In this document: positions 1-7,941 of the stretch, piece by piece
Numbering within the stretch: position 1 is the first letter of the stretch
Layout: every line of letters begins with the position of its first letter
Assembly: GCF_963667045.1 (NCBI RefSeq)
Contig: NZ_OY762934.1
Location: 1,171,501-1,235,500, forward strand
Direction: 5' to 3'
Source of the DNA: an uncultured Cohaesibacter sp.
GTDB lineage: Bacteria > Pseudomonadota > Alphaproteobacteria > Rhizobiales > Cohaesibacteraceae
DNA length: 64,000 bases
The notes under the pieces: model-generated
Told to the model about the DNA's origin: nothing
The model's input: the letters and a program-made list of their open reading frames with translations, nothing else
Databases searched by the model: none
Program-made: the position numbers and the translations under genes

Positions 1-222
1 GTCGATGAAGCCCGGCACCAGCAGATGGGGGCGGTGATCAATGACCTTTGTTCCTCCTGCCGCTTTCGACTGCACGTCGCTGAAAGTGCCCCGTGCCCGG
101 ATCAGACCGCCTTCGAGCAGCAGCGCCCCATCCTCGATATAGAGATGAGCGGTTTCATCCACAGGGGTTTGCGGTTCCCCATGAAAAGTCAGCAGTCTTC
201 CGCGCAGGATCGTTTCGGCCAT
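1..222 (-). CDS. guaD: Guanine deaminase, N-terminal part (gene runs off the left edge)
   Basis: Reading the minus strand from ATG at 222 gives 74 residues beginning MAETILRGRLLTFHGEP, then a stretch with YIEDGALLLEGG and ending with HRPHLLVPGFID at the window edge. This is the N-terminal beta-sandwich and first barrel strand of the amidohydrolase superfamily; the RGRLLTFH start and EDGALLLEGGLI pattern are typical of bacterial guanine deaminase, which converts guanine to xanthine and ammonia with a zinc ion. The metal-binding HxH that normally follows PGFID lies outside the window, so catalytic competence cannot be judged. It is divergent from the nag operon. Another amidohydrolase is possible but less likely. 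Confidence 0.72.
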   Translation of the reverse strand, partial: MAETILRGRLLTFHGEPQTPVDETAHLYIEDGALLLEGGLIRARGTFSDVQSKAAGGTKVIDHRPHLLVPGFID

Positions 223-607
223 TGTTTGTCCTATAGTCGTCTATGACAGCGGCTGCAGCGAGGGTAGCATATCGGCAGCGCCGGACACTATGCCTCATTG
301 CTCCCGGTGAAGCCAGCCCCAATCTTTGAGCAATTTCAATCTACAATTGTCGCTGCCGGGGTTCTTGGGCTTCCGTCTGGATTTGCTCAAGTTTGGAAAT
401 ACCACTTTAGTACCACCTGATCAGCTAATGTGGCTGACATACCATTTGGCCCATATAATTCTCCGTAATCCGTAAGGCCAATTGAAATTGGCTCTTATTG
501 GTCTTCTACTCGTTTACGTTGAGTTGGCTTATCTCAAGACTCATCTGGCCAGTTCATTGCAAGACAGGGACAGGCGCTGTGCAGCGCCTACGGGAGGATA
601 CTGGGCA
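223..607. other. Divergent intergenic region guaD / nagK
   Basis: This 385-base gap must carry the promoters of the leftward guanine deaminase and the rightward nag operon. The only clear signal is the pair of TGGTA-type half-sites at 398-415, with a further TACCAT at 440-445. The reading frame of nagK stays open back to a TTG at 482, but that extension lacks a ribosome binding site and family similarity, so the leader is treated as non-coding. Confidence 0.6.
398..415 (-). promoter_or_regulatory. NagQ-like operator (tandem TGGTATT boxes)
   Basis: On the minus strand the sequence is TGGTACTAAAGTGGTATT: two TGGTATT-like heptamers in direct repeat with a 4-bp spacer, one base off in the first copy. 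From memory, NagQ-type GntR regulators of N-acetylglucosamine genes are described with boxes of this form. The site is about 190 bp upstream of nagK in an operon that also encodes a GntR/HutC regulator and nagA, so autoregulation by NagQ is a reasonable inference. Confidence 0.5.
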
Positions 608-1537
608 ATGGCAAATTCACTTTACATGGGAATTGACGGTGGCGGCTCGAATTGCCGTGGACGCCTCAGAGATGAAGACGGAACGCTGCTTGGAGAGGCG
701 ATCAGCGGACCGGCAAATGCACGCAATGGCATTCTCGCAGCTCAAGAGCAGGTCGCCAAGGTGGCGCGGGAGACCCTGAAGGACGCCGGCTTTGGCGCGG
801 AAGTGCTCGGGCAGACCCACGTGGGCATCGGCCTTGCCGATCTTCACATCAGGTCCGACAAGGAAGCTTTCCGCAACTGGGAGCATCCCTTCGCCTCTCT
901 TCAGGTGTCCAGCGATGCCCATATCGCCTGCCTTGGTGGGCATGGCAATGATCAGGATGGCGGCATTCTCATTCTCGGCACCGGCAGCTGCGGCTATGGC
1001 CTGATCAAGGGCCAGTCGGTGAATGTCGGCGGCTGGGGCTTTGCTCTGTCGGACATGGCAAGCGCTGCACAGGTGGGGGTGCAGGCTCTCCGCTTTGCCA
1101 TGGCGGCGCTTGACGGCATTTATGAAGTCAGCCCGATGACAGATCACATCATGGCGATGTTCAGCGACAGTCAGGAAGAAATGGTTCTCTGGGCAAGCAC
1201 TGCCACGCCGCCGGATTTCGCCGGGTATGGCCTTGTCGCGGTCAATTTCGCCGAGCGCGAGGATCCTGTTGCGATGAAGCTGATGGCCGATTGTGGCAGT
1301 CAGGCCAGCGCCATGCTGCGGGCGCTTGCATGGCGCGGGGTCAACAGGATTGCGCTGATGGGCAATTTCGCCGAAGCGGTCGAACCATGGTTGGAAGTGG
1401 AAACCACCACCCTGCTCGTTCCAAGGCTCCATGACGCACGGGACGGTGCCATCCTGCTCGCCGGGGGAACCCTGCCGCCGCTGGAGCCGGGGCATGAGCA
1501 GGACATGGGGTACAAAGAGCGCTACGGACATGGTTGA
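608..1537 (+). CDS. nagK: N-acetylglucosamine kinase, BadF/BadG/BcrA/BcrD ATPase family
   Basis: This 309-aa protein would phosphorylate N-acetylglucosamine with ATP to give GlcNAc-6-phosphate in the cytoplasm, feeding NagA. The ASKHA-fold phosphate loops are visible: GIDGGGSNCRGRL at residues 8-20 and GGILILGTGSCGYGL near residue 120. Length and motifs fit the BadF-type GlcNAc kinases. The ATG at 608 was chosen because GGAGG lies about 11 bases upstream and the DGGGS loop falls near the N-terminus; the frame is open back to a TTG at 482 but the extra 42 residues look non-coding. It is the first gene of nagK-nagQ-nagA and overlaps nagQ by 8 bp. The GlcNAc specificity rests mainly on this context. 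Confidence 0.85.
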   Translation: MANSLYMGIDGGGSNCRGRLRDEDGTLLGEAISGPANARNGILAAQEQVAKVARETLKDAGFGAEVLGQTHVGIGLADLHIRSDKEAFRNWEHPFASLQVSSDAHIACLGGHGNDQDGGILILGTGSCGYGLIKGQSVNVGGWGFALSDMASAAQVGVQALRFAMAALDGIYEVSPMTDHIMAMFSDSQEEMVLWASTATPPDFAGYGLVAVNFAEREDPVAMKLMADCGSQASAMLRALAWRGVNRIALMGNFAEAVEPWLEVETTTLLVPRLHDARDGAILLAGGTLPPLEPGHEQDMGYKERYGHG

Positions 1538-2396
1538 TCTCGGCCATCTCATCCAGCATGTCAGAAAAGTCTCCGATCTCGAAATGGAAAGCGCCACCCC
1601 CCTCTATCTGAGGATCGAGCGGGGGATCGAGCAATCGATCGAAGCCGGGCTGGTTGCCATCAATGATGCCCTGCCTGCGGAGAGAGAACTGGCCCATGCC
1701 CTGGGCGTTTCCCGCGTGACCGTCCGCAATGCGGTGCGGGTTCTCGTGCAGAAGGGCATTCTGGTCCAGCGCCATGGCGCGGGCACCTTCGTCGCCTCAC
1801 GGGTGGCGCAACGGCCCCGCCAGATAACCGGCTTCACCGAAGACATGCAGATCCGGGGGCTTTCGACAAGCGCCCTGTGGCTGGATCGCTCCAGCGGCAC
1901 TCCCACCCCTGAAGAGTGCGAAGCACTGGAGATCATGCCGGACGAGCCGGTGAGCCGCCTCTACCGGCTACGCACGGTCAGTGACAAGCCGGTGTGTCTG
2001 GAACATACGGTTCTGCCCAAGAGCGTCCTGCCGGATCCCACCATGATCGAGAGCTCGCTTTATTCTTGGCTGGAGACCCATCATCAACGGCCAACGCGCT
2101 GTTTGCAGAAGCTTTCAGCCCGTCTGCTTGATGTCAGTCACGCCCATTTGCTGGAAGTGCCGACCGGGTCGGCCTGTCTCTATGTGGAACGGCGATCCTT
2201 CCTCAAGCAGAATGTCATGCCAGATCACTTCGAGACAGAGGCAAGAGGCGTGGTCCACGCCATAGAACCGGGCACTGATCGGCCTTTCCCATCGCCCAGA
2301 ATTGGGTTGGTCAAACAGGTCGAGCGCCCCATCGAGTTTGTCCGCGCCCATTTTCGCGGCGACCTTTATGAGTTCGTTTCCGAGTCGGTCATCTAG
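1530..2396 (+). CDS. nagQ: GntR/HutC-family regulator of N-acetylglucosamine genes
   Basis: The 288-aa protein has an N-terminal winged helix (PLYLRIERGIEQSI, LPAERELAHALGVSRVTVRNAV, KGILVQRHGAGTFV) and a UTRA effector domain. It sits between nagK and nagA, overlapping nagK by 8 bp, so it probably represses this operon and responds to GlcNAc-6-phosphate or a related sugar phosphate. It is longer than the usual 240-250 residues because about 36 residues separate the UTRA strand CLYVERRSFL from its expected continuation ERPIEFVRAHFRGDLYEFV (see 2211-2318). The start at 1530 has only a weak AAAGAG upstream; an alternative ATG at 1584 would begin MESATPLYL. Confidence 0.82.
   Translation: MVDLGHLIQHVRKVSDLEMESATPLYLRIERGIEQSIEAGLVAINDALPAERELAHALGVSRVTVRNAVRVLVQKGILVQRHGAGTFVASRVAQRPRQITGFTEDMQIRGLSTSALWLDRSSGTPTPEECEALEIMPDEPVSRLYRLRTVSDKPVCLEHTVLPKSVLPDPTMIESSLYSWLETHHQRPTRCLQKLSARLLDVSHAHLLEVPTGSACLYVERRSFLKQNVMPDHFETEARGVVHAIEPGTDRPFPSPRIGLVKQVERPIEFVRAHFRGDLYEFVSESVI
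2211..2318 (+). repeat. Apparent 108-bp in-frame insertion inside nagQ
   Basis: The 108 bp (36 codons) interrupt the UTRA domain of NagQ. They are flanked by near-identical octamers, TCAAGCAG at 2203-2210 and TCAAACAG at 2311-2318, as expected of an insertion with a target duplication. Inside lies a perfect inverted repeat GGCGTGG-T-CCACGCC and a CCCA-GAAT-TGGG palindrome. Removing it restores a continuous UTRA strand (RRSFLKQ followed by VERPIEF). I do not recognise the element; it could also be a lineage-specific loop. Confidence 0.4.
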
Positions 2397-2565
2397 CACG
2401 GCACCAAGCAGCCTACCGGGCCGGTTATGCACGATGCCGGGCCGCTTGATGGACCGGTGCACGCTTTCGGCGTGGAGGATCCGCAATATGCTGATAAGGT
2501 GACGGGTAACGGCGAATGCGAACAGCCCGCCCGGTTCCCTTGTGCCCTGCCGACAGGAAGGCCCC

Positions 2566-3726
2566 ATGAAGCAGATCCTTATGCATGCCCGCCTGTTTGA
2601 TGGCGACCAGTTCCACGCAGGCAAGGCGGTGACGCTGAAGGATGGTCAGATTGACAGCATCATCGATACGCCGGGCAGTCTGGGCGGGTATGAACCCCAC
2701 GACCTCACCGGTCTCGTGCTGGCACCGGGCTTTATCGACACGCAGGTCAATGGTGGCGGTGGTGTCATGCTGAACGGCCAGACCGACCTTGAAGGTCTGG
2801 AACGCATGGCCGATGCTCACCGTCGTTTTGGAACGACGTCCATGTTGCCGACCCTCATCAGCGACAGCTGGAGCAGCATGGAGCATGTTGCACGCCTGAT
2901 TCGACAGGCACATCGCCACTGGGGCGAGGACAGTTCCCTGTCTGCCGTCAAGGGCGCGCATTTCGAGGGCCCCTATCTGACTGTCGAACGCAAGGGCGTG
3001 CATCCGGAAAAGCAGCTGAGGGCAGTCGATGATGGTGCCCTGGAACTGATGACCCATCCCGACCTTGGCGTCCGGCTGATCACCGTCGCTCCTGAAAAGG
3101 TCGGCCCCAGCTTCATCCGCGACTGTGTTTCCAGTGGTGCACTTGTTTCGGCAGGGCACACGGCAGCAAGCTTTCAGGAGATCGCCACGGCGCTTCGCGC
3201 TGGCTTGCGCGGCTTTACCCACCTGTTCAACGCCATGACCCCGATGGGCAGCCGCGAGCCGGGTGTGGTCGGTGCCGCCCTTGATGATCCGGATAGCTGG
3301 TGCGGTCTCATCGCGGACGGATTTCATGTCCACCCGGCTTCCATGCGCAATGCCATCAAGGCCAAGCCGAAGGGCAAGATGATGCTGGTGACCGATGCCA
3401 TGGCGTCGGTTGGGGCCGAGGAGAAGAGCTTCACCCTCAACGGCACCACCATCACGGCCAGAGACGGACGGTGCCAACTGGAAGACGGCACCATTGCCGG
3501 GTCGGACCTGTCGATGATCGGGGCGGTTCGCAACGGGGTCGAACTGCTCGGGCTGCCCCTGCCAGAGGTCTTGCGCATGGCGTCACGCTATCCGGCGCAG
3601 TTCATCCGCATGGACACGTCGCTGGGCTCCGTAGCGCCGGGCTTTGCCGCCGATCTGGTGGCCTTTGATCCAACGACATGGACCGTGCGGCACAGCTGGA
3701 TCAACGGGTTCCACAAAGCCCACTGA
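2566..3726 (+). CDS. nagA: N-acetylglucosamine-6-phosphate deacetylase
   Basis: NagA hydrolyses GlcNAc-6-phosphate to glucosamine-6-phosphate and acetate. The 386-aa protein shows the family signature in order: LAPGFIDTQVNGGGG near residue 55, GAHFEGPYL (metal-binding Glu) near 130, SAGHTAA and THLFNAMTPM (metal-binding His residues) near 195 and 220, and LVTDAMAS (catalytic Asp) near 275. The ATG at 2566 has AGGAAGG four bases upstream. It ends the nag operon 169 bp after nagQ. No glucosamine-6-phosphate deaminase (nagB) is present here, so the pathway must be completed elsewhere in the genome. Confidence 0.95.
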   Translation: MKQILMHARLFDGDQFHAGKAVTLKDGQIDSIIDTPGSLGGYEPHDLTGLVLAPGFIDTQVNGGGGVMLNGQTDLEGLERMADAHRRFGTTSMLPTLISDSWSSMEHVARLIRQAHRHWGEDSSLSAVKGAHFEGPYLTVERKGVHPEKQLRAVDDGALELMTHPDLGVRLITVAPEKVGPSFIRDCVSSGALVSAGHTAASFQEIATALRAGLRGFTHLFNAMTPMGSREPGVVGAALDDPDSWCGLIADGFHVHPASMRNAIKAKPKGKMMLVTDAMASVGAEEKSFTLNGTTITARDGRCQLEDGTIAGSDLSMIGAVRNGVELLGLPLPEVLRMASRYPAQFIRMDTSLGSVAPGFAADLVAFDPTTWTVRHSWINGFHKAH

Positions 3727-3739
3727 GCCATCAGCCTCT

Positions 3740-4081
3740 TCAGCCCCGGAAGACGAAGGCAGCGCCGGCCGCGATCAGGGCAAAGCCGATCAGGTGATTG
3801 ATGGTCAGGCTTTCCTTCAGCCAGAAGACAGAGAAGCCGGTAAAGACCAGCAACGTGATGACCTCCTGCATGGTCTTCAATTGTGCGGTGTTGAAATAGT
3901 CACTGCCCCAGCGGTTGGCCGGTACGGCGATGCAATATTCGAAGAAGGCGATGGACCAGCTAGCCAGAATGGCAAGCATCAGCACAGAGCCCTTGTGCTT
4001 GAGATGACCATACCATGCAAAGGTCATGAAGACGTTGGAGACGAGCAGCATGGCTGGCGTAAGAAGAGCCTGAAGAGACAT
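3740..4081 (-). CDS. DMT-family (DUF486) small membrane protein
   Basis: A 113-aa protein with four predicted hydrophobic helices (residues about 6-24, 32-52, 70-90 and 94-111). The pattern VFMTFAWYGHLK, FFEYCIAVPANRWG and LKTMQEVITLLVF is characteristic of the DUF486 family, related to the drug/metabolite transporter fold. No substrate can be assigned. It converges on nagA with a 13-bp gap and has no clear ribosome binding site. Confidence 0.85.
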   Translation of the reverse strand: MSLQALLTPAMLLVSNVFMTFAWYGHLKHKGSVLMLAILASWSIAFFEYCIAVPANRWGSDYFNTAQLKTMQEVITLLVFTGFSVFWLKESLTINHLIGFALIAAGAAFVFRG

Positions 4082-4533
4082 CGGAACATCACAAAGAAGG
4101 AGAGAATGGAGGTGCGGCTGGAGAGCAGATGAGGTGCTGCGGCCGGACAGCCTCAGTCCATATCACGCCCGCAAGCCGGCGCAACACTTCACTCTGGATT
4201 ATGCACATCTCCCGTCACGCTGCGTTCAGACATCACAGCCGGTTGGAGCGCAGCCGAGGGTCCTGTCATGCGATCTCACAAATTGATTCAAGTGCTTCAA
4301 GTGATGGTTTGACGATTTAACTCAAGCAATTTAATCGTTATTTTTCATTCAGTTACCCATCACTCCTCAAAGACTGATTCACCGCTCCTTGTTGAGAAAG
4401 TGAGTCAGGTCTGCGCCGCACTTCACATTCTGATTCAACAGCCTCCTTCGATGCCGAGCAAAGAAAAACCGGAGCCGTACTGCGGTTCCGGTCCTGCTTT
4501 CAGATGAAGGTCAGATACGGGTGTAGCGTGGCG
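4082..4533. other. Intergenic region upstream of the DUF486 gene
   Basis: About 450 bases, AT-rich between 4290 and 4440 with several GATTCA words. Apart from the qorB terminator at 4464-4493 I see no gene or strong signal. It should hold the promoter of the leftward DUF486 gene. Confidence 0.5.
4464..4493 (-). terminator. Rho-independent terminator of qorB
   Basis: On the minus strand an 8-bp stem (CCGGAACC paired with GGCTCCGG, one G-U pair) with a 7-nt loop is followed by TTTTT. It lies 40 bp past the qorB stop codon. Confidence 0.7.
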
Positions 4534-5391
4534 CTATGCCTTGAGATGCGCCTTGACGCTGTCCGCAACGGATGTGGTCGGACGACCGATCAGGCCGGAC
4601 AGGGTCTTGCTGGCATCAGTCAGCCAGCCAGCCTTGATGGCGCAGTCAGCATCGGCAAGCACCTGGGCAAAGCCTTCAGGCACCCCCGCCCCGACCAGTG
4701 CCTTGACATAGTCTGCCTCGGCCATGTCGACATAGGCGATGCCCTTGCCGGAAGCCTTGGCAATAGCTGCGGCATAGTCGGTCATGGAGAAGTCTTCGTC
4801 GGCAGCCAGTTCATAGATCTTGCCAGCCTGTGCTTCGGTGCTGGCCAAGACGGCAGCGGCGGCGGCGGCATAGTCGGCACGGTAGGCGGCAGCGACGCGG
4901 CCTTCACCGGCAGCACCGATCACCGCGCCATGTTCTAGAACCGGAGCCATGTTCTCGGTGTAGTTCTCTACATACCAGCCGTTGCGCAGGATGACATGCG
5001 GAACACCGGAGGAAGCCAGCAGCTTTTCGGTGGCGACATGTTCCTGCGCCAGCAGGATCGGGGACTTGTCGGCCTTGAGGATCGATGTGTAAGCGATCAG
5101 CCCGACGCCATTGGCCTTGGCTGCTTCGATGACAGCGCTGTGCTGAGCGATGCGCTGGCCCACGGCACTGCTGGAGATCAGCAGCAGCTTGTCGACACCC
5201 TTGAGGGCCTCAACATAGCTTTCCGGCTGGTCATAGTCGGCCTGGCGGACGATGACACCGACGGCGGCCAGATCGGCCACGGCATCCGGGTTGCGGACGA
5301 GTGCGATGATAGTTCCGGCTTCCGTTTTCTCAAGAAGGGACTTGATGGCTAGACGGCCCAGATGGCCCGATGCTCCGGTTACTGCGATCAT
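4534..5391 (-). CDS. qorB: NmrA-type NAD(P)H:quinone oxidoreductase (QorB-like)
   Basis: This 285-aa atypical short-chain dehydrogenase starts MIAVTGASGHLG, a Rossmann nucleotide-binding loop, and carries IALVRNPD, VRQADYDQPES, KLLLISSSAVGQR, IAYTSILKAD and LRNGWYVENYTENMAPVLEHG, the order and wording seen in E. coli QorB (quinone oxidoreductase 2). Such enzymes reduce quinones with NADPH and may act in redox-stress defence. It is divergent from a LysR gene 122 bp away that is its likely regulator, and it has its own terminator. Confidence 0.85.
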   Translation of the reverse strand: MIAVTGASGHLGRLAIKSLLEKTEAGTIIALVRNPDAVADLAAVGVIVRQADYDQPESYVEALKGVDKLLLISSSAVGQRIAQHSAVIEAAKANGVGLIAYTSILKADKSPILLAQEHVATEKLLASSGVPHVILRNGWYVENYTENMAPVLEHGAVIGAAGEGRVAAAYRADYAAAAAAVLASTEAQAGKIYELAADEDFSMTDYAAAIAKASGKGIAYVDMAEADYVKALVGAGVPEGFAQVLADADCAIKAGWLTDASKTLSGLIGRPTTSVADSVKAHLKA

Positions 5392-5444
5392 TTCTGTTTC
5401 CTTTCCCCGCCAATCATGTTTTGGGCTGGCGGCTTGTCAAATGC

Positions 5445-5456
5445 ATTGACGTCAAT
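5445..5456. promoter_or_regulatory. 12-bp palindrome between qorB and its LysR gene
   Basis: ATTGACGTCAAT is a perfect palindrome, 54 bp upstream of qorB and 58 bp upstream of the LysR start. Its position suits an operator for the divergent pair; binding by this LysR protein is inference. Confidence 0.4.
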
Positions 5457-5513
5457 ATGGTGCTTGGTCATTGTTATCACTAGAAGGTAATTTCAGAATG
5501 AGAAGTTCGGAAA

Positions 5514-6428
5514 ATGAGTACAATCGGATATCAGCATCTGCGGGCACTGGCGATCTTTGTCTGCGTGGTCGACGAGGGCAGCTTTGCCGCAGCGGCTCGA
5601 CGCCTGAGCAGCAGCCGGTCGCGCATCTCTGAGCAGATCACCCAACTGGAGGATGATCTCGGCGTCCGCCTGCTGCAACGCTCGACACGCAAACTGTCGT
5701 TCACCGAAGAAGGGCGGCGGATCTATGACAAGGTGCGCGCCTTGCCGCGCCTGCTCGAGGAGACAGTAGAGATCGCCACACAGGAAAAGCCCTCCGGCCG
5801 TGTCTCGATCACCGCCACCCATGACGTCGGCTATACCCAATTGCCGCCAGCGATCGCCAGCTTCCGCAAGCTCTATCCGGATGTGGAACTGGATATCCTG
5901 CTCAGCGACAAGCGGCTGGATCTGGTTGCCGAAGGCATTGACATGGCCATCCGCATCGGCCTGCCGAGGGATGACAGCCTGATCGGACGGGTTCTGTATG
6001 AGGATCGCTTCGGCCTCTATGCCAGCCCGGACTATCTGGCAACTCATGGTACGCCGCGCACCATCCGTGACCTCTGTGCCCATCGCTGGGTTTGCCTGTC
6101 CAATGTCAGTCCGGGCGGTGTCAACCGGCTGTTCCGGGGCAAGGAACAGATCTCGGTGCCAGCTCCCCATTACGAGCTGTGCAACTCGCCGCATATGGTC
6201 ATTGCCATGGCACTGGCAGGAATGGGGGTGGCGCAGCTGTTCCCTTCCACCGTGCGCAGGGATGTCGCCGCAGGGCGCCTTGTGCGCATCATGCCGGAAC
6301 TGGGTGGCGAGAGCATGATCTTCTCGCTGGTCTATCCCTCGCGCAAGCAGATGCCGCTCAGAACCCGCGCCCTCATCAACCACCTGCTGGCTGCCCGTCT
6401 GTTCGACGCGCCAGACACACCGGGCTGA
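5514..6428 (+). CDS. LysR-family transcriptional regulator, probable regulator of qorB
   Basis: A 304-aa protein with an N-terminal winged helix-turn-helix (LAIFVCVVDEGSFAAAARRLSSSRSRISEQITQLE at about residues 10-45, in the usual FAAAAxxL...S...S.QI.xLE pattern) and a periplasmic-binding-like effector domain. The FPDVELDILLSDK-type region (YPDVELDILLSDKRLDLV) and the IRIGLPRDDSLIGRVL motif resemble the CrgA/QhpR-like branch that often controls adjacent oxidoreductases. The divergent arrangement with qorB suggests it controls that gene and itself. The ATG at 5514 is preceded by a weak purine-rich stretch. Confidence 0.88.
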   Translation: MSTIGYQHLRALAIFVCVVDEGSFAAAARRLSSSRSRISEQITQLEDDLGVRLLQRSTRKLSFTEEGRRIYDKVRALPRLLEETVEIATQEKPSGRVSITATHDVGYTQLPPAIASFRKLYPDVELDILLSDKRLDLVAEGIDMAIRIGLPRDDSLIGRVLYEDRFGLYASPDYLATHGTPRTIRDLCAHRWVCLSNVSPGGVNRLFRGKEQISVPAPHYELCNSPHMVIAMALAGMGVAQLFPSTVRRDVAAGRLVRIMPELGGESMIFSLVYPSRKQMPLRTRALINHLLAARLFDAPDTPG

Positions 6429-6464
6429 CTTCTCCCATCCCCAACAGCACCCGTTGCAAAGCAA

Positions 6465-6491
6465 AACGCCCGGAGCAATGCTCCGGGCGTT
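6465..6491 (-). terminator. Rho-independent terminator of pntAB
   Basis: A perfect 12-bp stem (AACGCCCGGAGC / GCTCCGGGCGTT) with a 3-nt loop. On the minus strand it is followed by TTTTGC, 29 bp after the pntB stop. It could also stop the converging LysR gene, though its plus-strand T-tract is poor. Confidence 0.8.
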
Positions 6492-6519
6492 CTGAAAGAT
6501 GTCTTGATGGCCGTGCGGC

Positions 6520-7926
6520 TTACTGGACCAGCTGAAGCAGGGTGTCCAGAGAGGCTTTCGCATCGCCATAGAACATGCGGGTGTTCTCTTTGTAGAACAA
6601 CGGGTTTTCGATACCGGAATAACCGGTACCCTGACCACGCTTGGACACGAAGACCTGCTTGGCTTTCCAGACTTCCAGAACCGGCATGCCAGCGATTGGA
6701 GAGTTCGGATCTTCCTGAGCAGCAGGGTTCACGATATCGTTGGAACCGATAACGATGACAACGTCCGTGTTCGGGAAGTCGTCGTTGATCTCGTCCATTT
6801 CCATCACGATGTCGTAAGGCACCTTGGCTTCAGCCAGCAGCACGTTCATGTGACCAGGAAGACGACCAGCCACCGGATGGATGGCGAAGCGGACTTCCTT
6901 GCCCTTGGCGCGCAGGCGGCGGGTCAGTTCAGCAACATTCTGCTGGGCCTGAGCAACGGCCATGCCATAGCCAGGAACGATGATGACACTGTCAGCGTCT
7001 TCGAGGCTGGCAGCAACACCATCGGCATCAATGGCAATCATCTCGCCTTCGATTTCCATGGCCGGACCAGTGGAGTTGCCGAAGCCACCGAGGATCACCG
7101 AGATGAAGTGACGGTTCATGGCCTTACACATGATGTAGGACAGAATCGCACCCGAGGAACCCACCAGAGCACCGGTCACGATCAAGAGGTCGTTACCGAG
7201 CAGGAAGCCCGTTGCGGCGGCTGCCCACCCCGAATAGGAGTTCAGCATGGAGACAACGACCGGCATGTCGGCGCCGCCGATAGCCATGACCATATGCACA
7301 CCGATGACGAAGGCGATCAGGGTCATCAGATAGAGCGTCCAAGATCCAAGACCGTTCATGTACATGATCAGCAGGATAAAGGACACGACCACCATGGTCA
7401 GGTTCAGCAGGTGACGACCCGGCAGCAGCATGGCCTTGCCGTCGATGCGGCCAGCCAGTTTGCCATAGGCGATCAGAGAGCCGGTGAAGGTCACCGCACC
7501 GATGAACACGCCAAGGAAGATTTCGATCTCATGGATGACTTCTTCCGCAGGAGTCGGGAAGGCATGTGCCGTCAGGTCGGAGTTGAGGCCGATGAAGACC
7601 GCAGCCAGACCCACAAAGCTGTGCAGCATGGCGACCAGCTGTGGCATGCCCGTCATTTCAACGCGCTTGGCGACGACGCCGCCGATCACAGCGCCGATGA
7701 TGACTGCGATGAGCAGGACGACCGGGCTGGCAGCCAGCACGGTACCGAGCGTGATGTCATGCGGATTGATCGGGCCAAAGATGGTGGCCAGAACAGCGAT
7801 CGCCATACCGACGATACCAAACCAGACGCCACGTTTTGCGCTTTCCTGATCCTTCAGTCCACCCAGAGACAGGATGAACAGCACGGTTGCCGCGATGTAG
7901 GCGGCTGTTTGCAATTCAGCGTTCAT
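6520..7926 (-). CDS. pntB: NAD(P) transhydrogenase subunit beta
   Basis: PntB is the membrane and NADP(H)-binding subunit of the proton-translocating transhydrogenase, which uses the proton gradient to drive hydride transfer from NADH to NADP+. The 468-aa protein has about nine hydrophobic helices in residues 1-265 and the C-terminal dIII domain with [21 protein letters not shown] (NADP-binding loop near residue 315) and [14 protein letters not shown] near residue 395. Length matches the family. It follows pntA with a 15-bp gap in one operon, supplying NADPH alongside the pentose and Entner-Doudoroff genes nearby. Confidence 0.97.
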   Translation of the reverse strand: MNAELQTAAYIAATVLFILSLGGLKDQESAKRGVWFGIVGMAIAVLATIFGPINPHDITLGTVLAASPVVLLIAVIIGAVIGGVVAKRVEMTGMPQLVAMLHSFVGLAAVFIGLNSDLTAHAFPTPAEEVIHEIEIFLGVFIGAVTFTGSLIAYGKLAGRIDGKAMLLPGRHLLNLTMVVVSFILLIMYMNGLGSWTLYLMTLIAFVIGVHMVMAIGGADMPVVVSMLNSYSGWAAAATGFLLGNDLLIVTGALVGSSGAILSYIMCKAMNRHFISVILGGFGNSTGPAMEIEGEMIAIDADGVAASLEDADSVIIVPGYGMAVAQAQQNVAELTRRLRAKGKEVRFAIHPVAGRLPGHMNVLLAEAKVPYDIVMEMDEINDDFPNTDVVIVIGSNDIVNPAAQEDPNSPIAGMPVLEVWKAKQVFVSKRGQGTGYSGIENPLFYKENTRMFYGDAKASLDTLLQLVQ

Positions 7927-7941
7927 TATACCCTCCGCCTA

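Noticed and set aside
482-607. N-terminal extension of nagK from TTG at 482
   Set aside because: No ribosome binding site and no similarity; the nucleotide-binding loop belongs near the N-terminus, fitting the ATG at 608.
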